DNA of 53,733 nt from Shewanella sp. 10N.286.48.A6 (GTDB taxonomy: Bacteria; Pseudomonadota; Gammaproteobacteria; Enterobacterales; Shewanellaceae): assembly GCF_002873135.1 (NCBI RefSeq), contig NZ_MCVI01000008.1:51547-105279 (forward strand), given 5' to 3'. A program made the position numbers and the translations under genes. The notes below the pieces were generated by a model. It did not search any database, was not told the origin of the DNA, and saw only the letters and a list, made by a program, of their open reading frames with translations. Of the stretch, positions 37,163-44,451 are shown piece after piece. Position 1 is the first letter of the stretch; each line of letters starts with the position of its first letter.

Positions 37163-37842
37163 GATGTGGCTTCCTATCTTCCATTAATAATTCCCGGAAC
37201 CGGTAATGCAGCACCTGTAGCTTTTCCATTAGCTATTTTTAAAAGCGAGTTGATTTTCCACGAAGTGAAACCCGGAATTTGTTGTTGCCATCAAATTGTT
37301 GCCACAAGCTGTATAACAATAAAAGGACTGAAACTTTAATTAGTAAGAAACTACTAGGCTTATTCGACTAGTCAATATTAGTGGTAAGCGAAAACAGCCA
37401 AATATAAGCATGATATTCAGTAACTTAAACCTTTGTAGCACTAAAGGTTTAATCTTAACCCCCTAAAAAAACTAACCTTTTATACGATTGAGAAAAATCA
37501 ATGGGCACCGTAAGTTAATCTTGTAACGCGCTGCATCAGCAGAATCATTTGAAATTCTACCAACCTAAAACCAAACAGTTTTAGGGTTAATAATCATAAA
37601 CTTAAAAGCAAACCCTGCTCTTAAGTTATTGGTGTTTATTGAGGGTTTATAGTGCTTCAAATACTGTTAGATCTTTAAAAGTTCACGCTGAAGTTACTTC
37701 TTGATCGCATATTAGTACTCAGTTACCTAAAGCTAAATTATGCACTTTGGCGACACAATGAGTTAACTAGGAAGCGAAATACTTTATCAAACGATTATTT
37801 TCTAATAATCAGATAAATCTATATTTAAACAGGGAGCGTAGA
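37163..37842. promoter_or_regulatory. 680-bp divergent intergenic region rich in hairpins
   Basis: Lies between the divergent subtilase and curlin genes. It holds four inverted repeats: TTAAACCTTT-N8-AAAGGTTTAA (37425-37452, perfect 10-bp arms), CTAAAAC-N6-GTTTTAG (37565-37584), an 11-of-12 pair stem at 37599-37627, and GATTATT-N4-AATAATC (37793-37810), 32 bp before the curlin ATG. TTAACTAG at 37763-37770 recurs twice upstream of the CsgD-like gene. No open frame of note. Its size suits a heavily regulated curli-type promoter; it may also encode a small RNA. Confidence 0.55.
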
Positions 37843-39306
37843 ATGAAATCGCAAAAGAAATTATCGTTAGTATCACTTGCTATTGCAGCAAGCTTAGCAT
37901 TACCCGTTTCAGCAGCAGGACTTTCATTACCAGAGGTGACAGCTGCAGAGAAATCGGCATTCGCTTCGAATACTAACGCAACAGTAACTCAAACGGGCAT
38001 GGAGCAGGATGCCACAGTAAGCCAAACTGGCACGCGTCATATTTCAACCGTGACACAAATTGGTGATTTACAGTTTGCCGAGGTAACCCAGCAAGGGGAC
38101 TGGCAAGAATCTTATATTAGCTCTGAAGGTAATGGAAACTCTGTCATTACTAACCAGGTTGATGATTGGCATATTTCAAACGTTGGCATCATAGGTGACC
38201 AAAACCAAGTTACTATTCAGCAGGCTGACTTTTATAACACTAGTGACGTATCGCTAACGGGTAATAGTAACACTGCTGATGTTATTCAAGATGGAGCTCA
38301 AAACGAAAGTATCATCGAAGTTATTGGTAATGAAAACGCTGCAGAAGTAACCCAGTACGGTGCGATTAACTTAGCGGTATTCGCTGTTGAAGGTAATAGT
38401 AATAGTGCAACCATAATGCAAGATGGTGTAAATAACCAAGCAGGTATCGTTTCCGATTCAGGCAGCCTAAATGCTGGCGATGGTAATGAACTATTTGTAA
38501 ACCAACTTGGTGATAACAACTTTGGTGCTGCTTTAGGTGTATTTGGTGATAATAATACATTCGATTTTAGCCAAACAGGCGATGATAACACTGCTGTAGT
38601 AGCAAGCTTATCAGGCTCTTTAAATGATATTACTATCGACCAAACTGGCATTAATAACGGCGCAACAATAGAGTTTTCTTTTGGAGACGATAATGACGTT
38701 ACTATTAGTCAAGATGGTTTTGGTAACCAAGTGGGCGGCGCTAATATTGCTATTTTAAATGGCTCGCTTAACGATATTGAAGTCGTACAAACTGGTGATG
38801 CCAATTTAACTGAGTTTATTGTTTATGGTGATGAGAATGTTATATCTGTAGATCAAAGTGGTGCAGATAACTACACTGCTTTTGTAGCTGATGGCTTCTA
38901 TAATGAGGTCACTATCACTTCCTCAGGTGAACTTAACTTTGCATATTCAGAAACCGTTGGAGATAACAATACAGTTGATATGAGCCAAACAGGCAATGAT
39001 AACGAAGCCGTTATTTCAAATGTCGGTTCAAATCAGACTGTTGATATCAGCCAAGAAGGTGATTTTAACTTAACTGATATAGTCGCCTTTGGTGATGACC
39101 ACTCAATTACCGTTTCTCAGCTAGGCGACGGTAACTGGGTTGGTGGAGATGATGGTTACTTTGCAATTGATGGTACTATGAATACATTAAATGTAACCCA
39201 AATTGGTAATGATAATACGGTTACAGGCATGCAAATTGGCACTAATGATATTGCCACTGTAGTCCAAACCGGAAACTTTAATTCTGCAGCAATTTACCAG
39301 AATTAA
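37843..39306 (+). CDS. Large curlin-repeat (CsgA-like) amyloid candidate
   Basis: A 487-residue exported protein with signal peptide MKSQKKLSLVSLAIAASLALPVSA. From residue 44 to the end it consists of curlin-type repeats of about 22 residues, each two short strands with Q-x-G-x-x-N turns: QTGMEQ, QTGTRH, QIGDLQ, QQGDWQ, QDGAQN, QYGAIN, QDGVNN, QLGDNN, QTGDDN, QTGINN, QDGFGN, QTGDAN, QSGADN, QTGNDN, QEGDFN, QLGDGN, QIGNDN, QTGNFN. E. coli CsgA has five repeats in 151 residues, so this is about three to four times longer. It is very acidic. GGGAGCG precedes the ATG. A CsgD-like regulator follows on the opposite strand; csgB, csgE, csgF and csgG are absent from the window. Confidence 0.9.
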   Translation: MKSQKKLSLVSLAIAASLALPVSAAGLSLPEVTAAEKSAFASNTNATVTQTGMEQDATVSQTGTRHISTVTQIGDLQFAEVTQQGDWQESYISSEGNGNSVITNQVDDWHISNVGIIGDQNQVTIQQADFYNTSDVSLTGNSNTADVIQDGAQNESIIEVIGNENAAEVTQYGAINLAVFAVEGNSNSATIMQDGVNNQAGIVSDSGSLNAGDGNELFVNQLGDNNFGAALGVFGDNNTFDFSQTGDDNTAVVASLSGSLNDITIDQTGINNGATIEFSFGDDNDVTISQDGFGNQVGGANIAILNGSLNDIEVVQTGDANLTEFIVYGDENVISVDQSGADNYTAFVADGFYNEVTITSSGELNFAYSETVGDNNTVDMSQTGNDNEAVISNVGSNQTVDISQEGDFNLTDIVAFGDDHSITVSQLGDGNWVGGDDGYFAIDGTMNTLNVTQIGNDNTVTGMQIGTNDIATVVQTGNFNSAAIYQN

Positions 39307-39329
39307 TTTATAGAAAATTTTCTTACTGA

Positions 39330-39360
39330 ATATAGGGAGCACATTGCTCCCTATATATTT
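39330..39360 (+). terminator. Terminator of the curlin gene
   Basis: TATAGGGAGC, loop ACATT, GCTCCCTATA, then TATTTA. Confidence 0.8.
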
Positions 39361-39482
39361 ACTTTAATATCTCCTCCACTGGCAAAGCTTATTGTTTTCA
39401 TTACGTTAAGCTAATTCTGTGCAATTTTATGACATAAGCTCATAAATTAATTTTACACGATGAAATAATTGCCGAAACAAAC

Positions 39483-39512
39483 AAAAAACCAGTTACAACT
39501 AGCAACTGGCTT
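39483..39512 (-). terminator. Terminator of the CsgD-like gene
   Basis: On the minus strand CCAGTT, 9-nt loop, AACTGG is followed by TTTTTTG. Confidence 0.8.
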
Positions 39513-39555
39513 AATAACATCTCTAAATTATTTTAAAGCGGGTAAATAACCTAAG

Positions 39556-40221
39556 TTAAGCGAACTCAAAATGGGCTTGATAAGTTTGTGCCCAACGCAG
39601 TAACTCGACCCGATTGCGAGATTGGGTTTTCCTAAAGATGGAAGAGATATGTGCCTTTACCGTGTGCTCACTAATGCAAAGCCTGTGGGCTATTTCTTTA
39701 TTCCTTGCACCGCTTGAAACTAGCTGAATAATGGTTCTTTCACGATTAGTGAGCATTTGCAGCATTGCGATAGTATCTGGGGGGATTTCTGTATTAGCAT
39801 CAAGTTTTTGTACTAGTCGGCGGAAAATTTTGCTAATTAGCGGTCGATCATACCAAAGCTCATCAGCTACCATTTTACGTAACCCGGTCAACATTAAATC
39901 CATACGTTGGTCGGCATAAAGTAAGCCTCTTACACCTAACAATAGTGCAGACTCCTGATCTAACGAGCCCCGTTCAACTTGATATAAAGCGACAGGGACA
40001 TGATTAACTAGCCGTGATACCAACAGCGGAATGCCTTTGCTATCCAGCGCGGCCCCCTTTTGGGCGATCAAATAGAAACAATTAGTATTATGTTCTACTT
40101 CAAGTTCACTAGGGTGTTTCACTACCCTGGTTTTTAACCCTATCGACTCAGCTAAAATAGCCAAGTTGCAAGGCGCTGCAACCTGGTGTAAGAAGACTAA
40201 TTCATTAATATTCGAATTCAT
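39556..40221 (-). CDS. CsgD-like LuxR-type regulator next to the curlin gene
   Basis: A 221-residue protein. C-terminal LuxR helix-turn-helix at residues 150-212: LQMLTNRERTIIQLVSSGAR, NKEIAHRLCISEHTVKAHIS, SIFRKTQSRNRVELLRWA. The N-terminal 140 residues form a degenerate receiver-like domain with no clear phospho-acceptor pocket, as in CsgD and VpsT, which respond to cyclic di-GMP or level of expression and switch on matrix genes. Start ATG 40221 has AGGGAG 7 nt upstream; GTG 40224 is in frame but closer. It converges with the curlin gene, its likely target. Two 21-bp direct repeats lie about 100-140 bp upstream. I avoid the csgD symbol because orthology is unproven. Confidence 0.85.
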   Translation of the reverse strand: MNSNINELVFLHQVAAPCNLAILAESIGLKTRVVKHPSELEVEHNTNCFYLIAQKGAALDSKGIPLLVSRLVNHVPVALYQVERGSLDQESALLLGVRGLLYADQRMDLMLTGLRKMVADELWYDRPLISKIFRRLVQKLDANTEIPPDTIAMLQMLTNRERTIIQLVSSGARNKEIAHRLCISEHTVKAHISSIFRKTQSRNRVELLRWAQTYQAHFEFA

Positions 40222-40317
40222 CACTTTTCTCCCTGAAAAGTATTCTGTATCTCTCGGCTATACGAGTTTCTTCCTGAAACATTGATAACATAATAACAAC
40301 ATAATGCAATAATAGTA

Positions 40318-40359
40318 CATTTTAACTAGCCCATAAGGCATTTTAACTAGTCTATAAAG
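40318..40359. repeat. Tandem 21-bp direct repeat upstream of the CsgD-like gene
   Basis: Two adjacent 21-bp units (40318-40338 and 40339-40359) agree at 18 positions, beginning CATTTTAACTAG and ending ATAARG. The period equals two helical turns, as expected for a protein binding the same DNA face twice. They lie 97-138 bp upstream of the start at 40221. Confidence 0.7.
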
Positions 40360-40477
40360 TATTTCTGCAATACTTAAGTACTCATTAATAGATTAAGTGC
40401 TCGCAAACCAAGCCGTTACCAAAAATAAAACAAGTAAAAATAAACTTAACAGTCACAAGATCTATAAATGTAGCTGA

Positions 40478-41074
40478 TTAAAGTGATGCTAACTGCTTAT
40501 TATGTACCTTTGTGAGCAAGACTAATGCACTAATACCACCTATAAGTGCCATAAACATATCTGACTGTGTATCCCACACATAGCCTTGAGTGCCTAAAAA
40601 CGCCTCCGCATTCTCACCTGTTGCAGCTGCAACCCACCACTCAATAAGTTCGTAAAAAGCAGAAAATGCCAATACAAAACAAACTGATAGAAACTGACAC
40701 CAATAGCCCGGTTGTAAGACGTGATTTCTTAGCATCACCTCTCTTGCCAGTATGACCGGAATAAACCCCTGAGCAAGATGGCCGATTTTGTCATAATTAT
40801 TACGTTCGCTACCCATCACATCAGCCAACCAATCAAACAGTGGTACTTCGGCATAGGTATATTTAGCTCCGACCATGAGCACGCAGCAATGTAACAAAAT
40901 CAATAAGTAAGCTAAGGGTGTTAGGGGGAATTTATTACGGGTAAAAAATAAGATGGGTAAGGCGATTAATGCTGGCAGTGCTTCTAACCACCAAGTAAAC
41001 ATATCTTTAGGTGAACTCACCGACCAAACGAGCACGACAGCAAAAATAACCACCCATATAACTTTCTTATTCAC
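40478..41074 (-). CDS. DUF2238 (YjdF-like) integral membrane protein
   Basis: A 198-residue protein with six hydrophobic helices. It carries the DUF2238 marks: HCCVLMVGAKYTYAEVPLFD, then NNYDKIGHLAQGFIPVILAR, FSAFYELIEWWVAAATGENA and LGTQGYVWDTQSDMFMALIG, with conserved His, Asp and Glu in or near the membrane. Function is unknown. The start is GTG 41074 with AAAGGGA 7 nt upstream. It lies 256 bp upstream of the CsgD-like gene on the same strand; no terminator is obvious between them, so read-through is possible. It is divergent from serA. Confidence 0.85.
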   Translation of the reverse strand: MNKKVIWVVIFAVVLVWSVSSPKDMFTWWLEALPALIALPILFFTRNKFPLTPLAYLLILLHCCVLMVGAKYTYAEVPLFDWLADVMGSERNNYDKIGHLAQGFIPVILAREVMLRNHVLQPGYWCQFLSVCFVLAFSAFYELIEWWVAAATGENAEAFLGTQGYVWDTQSDMFMALIGGISALVLLTKVHNKQLASL

Positions 41075-41225
41075 TATACATTCCCTTTAGATGATATTGT
41101 TCTAAACCAAGATCACAGTCTTTAGCCATCTAGCCCTCTACAATGGCAATAAATAATGCTATTTTGGTTGCGCATTAATGTCAGCATAACATAAGCATAA
41201 CTATTGATAAGAGGGTACCCACACC

Positions 41226-42455
41226 ATGGCAAAACACTCGCTTGACAAGGATAAGATTAAAATCCTGCTGTTGGAGGGCGTCCACCAAACTGCAGTCGAT
41301 GTACTTAAGCGTGCAGGTTATACCAATATTGAATATCACAAAGCTTCCCTTCCTGAAGACCAGTTGCTGCGCTCAATTAAAGATGCTCACTTTGTCGGCC
41401 TGCGCTCGCGCACCCAATTAACCGCTGAAGTGTTGAACCATGCTGAAAAACTAGTCGCGATTGGCTGTTTCTGTATTGGTACTAACCAAGTTGATATTGC
41501 CGCTGCTGAGAAGTTAGGCGTACCCGTTTTTAATGCGCCATTCTCAAACACTCGCAGTGTTGCTGAGCTAGTGTTAGGTGAGATCATCATGCTGATGCGC
41601 GGTATTCCTCAGCGTAACGCCCTTGCCCACCGTGGCGGTTGGTTAAAAAGTGCCAATGGTAGCTATGAAGTGCGCGGTAAAACCTTAGGGGTCATTGGTT
41701 ACGGCCATATAGGTACTCAGCTGGGTATTTTGGCTGAAACCCTCGGTATGCGGGTGGTATTTTTCGATATTGAAGACAAGTTGCCACTGGGTAATGCCAG
41801 CCAAATCCATTCAATGGAAACACTATTGAATGAAGCAGACGTTATCAGCTTGCATGTACCAGAAACTGCGCAAACTAAAAATATGATTGGTGCGACAGAG
41901 TTTGAACAAATGCGTTCAAAAAGCTTTTTTATCAATGCATCACGGGGCACTGTGGTTGATATTGATGCGCTTTCTGATGCCCTAAAGTCAGGCCATATTG
42001 CAGGCGCTGCAATTGATGTATTCCCAGTTGAGCCTAAGTCAAATGATGACGAATTTATTAGCCCACTACGTGGACAAGATAACGTCATTATTACCCCGCA
42101 TATTGGTGGTAGTACTGCTGAAGCTCAAGAAAATATCGGTATTGAAGTCGCGGGTAAGCTGGCTAAATATTCTGATAATGGCTCAACTGTGTCTGCGGTT
42201 AACTTCCCTGAAGTGTCATTGCCACAACATAAAGGCACCTCGCGCTTATTGCATGTTCACCACAACCGTCCAGGTGTGTTGATTAAAATTAACCAAGCGT
42301 TTTCAGAAAAAGGCATTAACATTGCTGCGCAATATCTACAAACGACTGCAGATATTGGTTACGTGGTCATGGAAGTCAATTCAAACCAAGCCGAACAAGC
42401 GCTGGGCGAGTTAAAAGCAATTGAAGGTACTATTCGTACCCGCGTATTGTTTTAA
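41226..42455 (+). CDS. serA: D-3-phosphoglycerate dehydrogenase SerA
   Basis: A 409-residue enzyme, the first step of serine synthesis (3-phosphoglycerate to 3-phosphohydroxypyruvate with NAD). Substrate region LRSRTQLTAEVLNHAEKLVA with the active-site Arg; NAD fold motif GVIGYGHIGTQLG; catalytic Arg in INASRGTVVD; Glu in DVFPVEPKSN; His in ITPHIGGSTAEAQ. A C-terminal ACT domain (residues 335-409, HHNRPGVLIKINQAFSEKGI) gives serine feedback inhibition, as in E. coli SerA (410 residues). GAGGG lies before the ATG. A perfect 32-bp terminator palindrome follows, so it is monocistronic. Confidence 0.97.
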   Translation: MAKHSLDKDKIKILLLEGVHQTAVDVLKRAGYTNIEYHKASLPEDQLLRSIKDAHFVGLRSRTQLTAEVLNHAEKLVAIGCFCIGTNQVDIAAAEKLGVPVFNAPFSNTRSVAELVLGEIIMLMRGIPQRNALAHRGGWLKSANGSYEVRGKTLGVIGYGHIGTQLGILAETLGMRVVFFDIEDKLPLGNASQIHSMETLLNEADVISLHVPETAQTKNMIGATEFEQMRSKSFFINASRGTVVDIDALSDALKSGHIAGAAIDVFPVEPKSNDDEFISPLRGQDNVIITPHIGGSTAEAQENIGIEVAGKLAKYSDNGSTVSAVNFPEVSLPQHKGTSRLLHVHHNRPGVLIKINQAFSEKGINIAAQYLQTTADIGYVVMEVNSNQAEQALGELKAIEGTIRTRVLF

Positions 42456-42515
42456 TTCAAGCTAAGTCGGTGAACGATTTAACCTTAGGCTTATCTCGCA
42501 GTTAAATTGTGAATT

Positions 42516-42550
42516 AAAGCTATCTTCAATTAATTGAAGATAGCTTTTTC
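42516..42550 (+). terminator. Terminator of serA
   Basis: Perfect palindrome with 16-bp arms (AAAGCTATCTTCAATT and its complement), then TTTCTTTT. Confidence 0.92.
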
Positions 42551-42617
42551 TTTTGAGCCTCACTGAATTCCGTTACACTCAAAGCTTATCTTTGTTGCTC
42601 ACCTTAGGGATCATTTT

Positions 42618-43577
42618 ATGACACTCGCAACCACACAGCCAAACTGGGATTACTTAACTTCAACGCCCGACTTACTGGTTTCAAACTTAAGCCACTTAGG
42701 TTTAATTGAAGTGACCGGTGAGCAAGGTAAAACCTTTATTCACGGCCAAGTCACTACCGATATCGTATCGCTGACAGAAACTCAGTGGCGCTGGGGCGCA
42801 CATTGCGATCCTAAGGGTAAGATGATTGCTAGCTTTAGAACCTACACAATTGCTGAAAGCCTTTTTATTTTAATGCCAGCATCAGTATTACCGCTAAGTT
42901 TGGCCTCATGGCAGAAATATGCGGTGTTCAGTAAAGCGGAATTAACTGATGTCACTGCTAAGCAAGTTATTTTAGGCTTTGCTGGTACGAAGGCTGCAGA
43001 GTTTATTGAGCAGCAATTTGGACGGATTGAACATGAAGTTACTCACGCTGAAGGCGCTATTATTTTAAAAGATGCTGAGCGCTTCATAGTGATTACATCA
43101 GCTGAAAAAGCGCAGCAATTAGTCACAGCTTCAAATCAACCACTATCTAGCCACCAAGCTTGGCAAGCATTAGAAATTCAAGCCGGTTACGCCAATATTG
43201 ACGACAACCACAGCAGTGAGTTTGTACCACAAATGTGTAATATACAGGCGGTAAACGGTATTAGTTTTGAAAAAGGCTGCTACATGGGCCAAGAAACCAT
43301 TGCCAGAATGAAGTACCGCGGTGGTAATAAACGCGCCCTGTATATTCTATCCGGTAGTGCCTCTGAAACTGTCAGCAGTGAAACTCAAATTGAAATTGCC
43401 TCAGAAGATGGCTTTCTTCGAGCGGGTAAAGTTATCGAAGCGGTTGAATTTAATGGCCAAGTGCTATTAACCGCAGTATTGGCTAACGATACGCCAAATG
43501 ATGCAAAACTAAGAGTAAAAAATGACAACCAAAGTGAGCTAGTGGTGAAGCCGCTACCTTATTCGTTAGAAGATTAA
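42618..43577 (+). CDS. ygfZ: Folate-binding protein YgfZ
   Basis: A 319-residue GcvT-like protein that supports Fe-S enzymes such as MiaB with the help of folate. The defining motif K-G-C-Y-x-G-Q-E is present in FEKGCYMGQETIARMKYRGG, with the essential Cys. The N-terminal block GLIEVTGEQGKTFIHGQVTT, then WRWGAHCDPKGKMIASFRTY, is the usual folate-binding fold. TAGGGATC precedes the ATG. It is monocistronic, with a terminator at 43633, and no fixed partner gene beside it. Confidence 0.94.
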   Translation: MTLATTQPNWDYLTSTPDLLVSNLSHLGLIEVTGEQGKTFIHGQVTTDIVSLTETQWRWGAHCDPKGKMIASFRTYTIAESLFILMPASVLPLSLASWQKYAVFSKAELTDVTAKQVILGFAGTKAAEFIEQQFGRIEHEVTHAEGAIILKDAERFIVITSAEKAQQLVTASNQPLSSHQAWQALEIQAGYANIDDNHSSEFVPQMCNIQAVNGISFEKGCYMGQETIARMKYRGGNKRALYILSGSASETVSSETQIEIASEDGFLRAGKVIEAVEFNGQVLLTAVLANDTPNDAKLRVKNDNQSELVVKPLPYSLED

Positions 43578-43632
43578 CTTAAACGGTTATATGGGTTAAA
43601 GCCAACAAAGGCTGCTAACCGTAACATTAAAT

Positions 43633-43678
43633 AAAGGCTGATGGATGAGGTTACTTCTCATTCTTCAGCCTTTTTTAT
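43633..43678 (+). terminator. Terminator of ygfZ
   Basis: AAAGGCTGA pairs with TCAGCCTTT around an inner ATGAG/CTCAT stem, then TTTT. Confidence 0.9.
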
Positions 43679-43782
43679 TATTTCAAAATCAACATATAAA
43701 CGGGTTATTTCAATGAAAAGGCGATCTAAGTAATTTTATTTGTCGTATGATGATGTAATTACAAGTAATACCAGAGACGCTA

Positions 43783-44451
43783 ATGACAGCAGTGATCACC
43801 CAACTATCGCAAGTATCCAAAGGCTTTAACGATGGCGATAGACTCCATCAGGTGCTTAACTGTGTCGATTTATCCCTGCATCGTGGTGATACCATTGCGC
43901 TAACCGGCCCCAGCGGCACGGGCAAAAGCACCCTACTTAATATCATTGCCGGTTTTGAGAAAATTGATTCTGGTCAGTTACAACTCATGAACCAACAAGC
44001 AGCGCAGTGGCAAGATAGTCAATGGAGCCAGTTTAGGCGCGCCCAACTTGGTATTGTCTTCCAACAATTCAACTTACTCACCCCGCTTAATGTTATCGAT
44101 AATATCCGTTTTGTATTACAGCTTAATAATCAAAAGTGGAGTGATTGGGGCGATGAGCTTATTACGCAGCTTGGGATTAGTGACATTTTAACAAGACCTG
44201 TTGAAACCTTATCGGGTGGTCAGCAGCAACGCGTTGCCATTGCCAGAGCGTTAATCCACAAACCGGCATTATTACTAGCAGACGAGCCAACCGGTAATTT
44301 AGATGAAGCTGCAGGTCAGCAAGTAATGGAGCTAATGTGCCAGCTTACCATGGCTGCAAATACCACGGTGTTGATGGTAACCCACAGTGAAACCTGTGCG
44401 GGCTATATGAAACGCAGGTGGCATTTAGAAAAAGGCCATATTCATGAGTAA
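43783..44451 (+). CDS. ABC transporter ATP-binding subunit (LolD/MacB type)
   Basis: A 222-residue ATPase. Walker A LTGPSGTGKSTLLNIIAGFE, Q-loop FQQFNLLTP, signature LSGGQQQRVAIARAL, Walker B LLLADEPTGNLD and switch His in VTHSETCAG are all intact. The type drives FtsX-fold permeases, which act by mechanical transmission in the envelope and not by moving substrate through a channel. The permease gene overlaps its end by 8 bp, so the two are translationally coupled, and an AttH-like gene follows. This forms a three-gene operon, 43783-48168. It is not the lolCDE operon, as LolC and LolE are not present as separate genes. Confidence 0.94.
   Translation: MTAVITQLSQVSKGFNDGDRLHQVLNCVDLSLHRGDTIALTGPSGTGKSTLLNIIAGFEKIDSGQLQLMNQQAAQWQDSQWSQFRRAQLGIVFQQFNLLTPLNVIDNIRFVLQLNNQKWSDWGDELITQLGISDILTRPVETLSGGQQQRVAIARALIHKPALLLADEPTGNLDEAAGQQVMELMCQLTMAANTTVLMVTHSETCAGYMKRRWHLEKGHIHE

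Noticed and set aside
38298..38651. 117-codon open frame antisense to the curlin gene
   Set aside because: It follows the repeat period of the sense gene, has no ribosome site, and its composition is the mirror of the Q-x-G repeats.
37970..39300. Possible CRISPR or DNA repeat array
   Set aside because: The 66-bp periodicity comes from the curlin protein repeats; the DNA units diverge, and no direct-repeat/spacer pattern is present.
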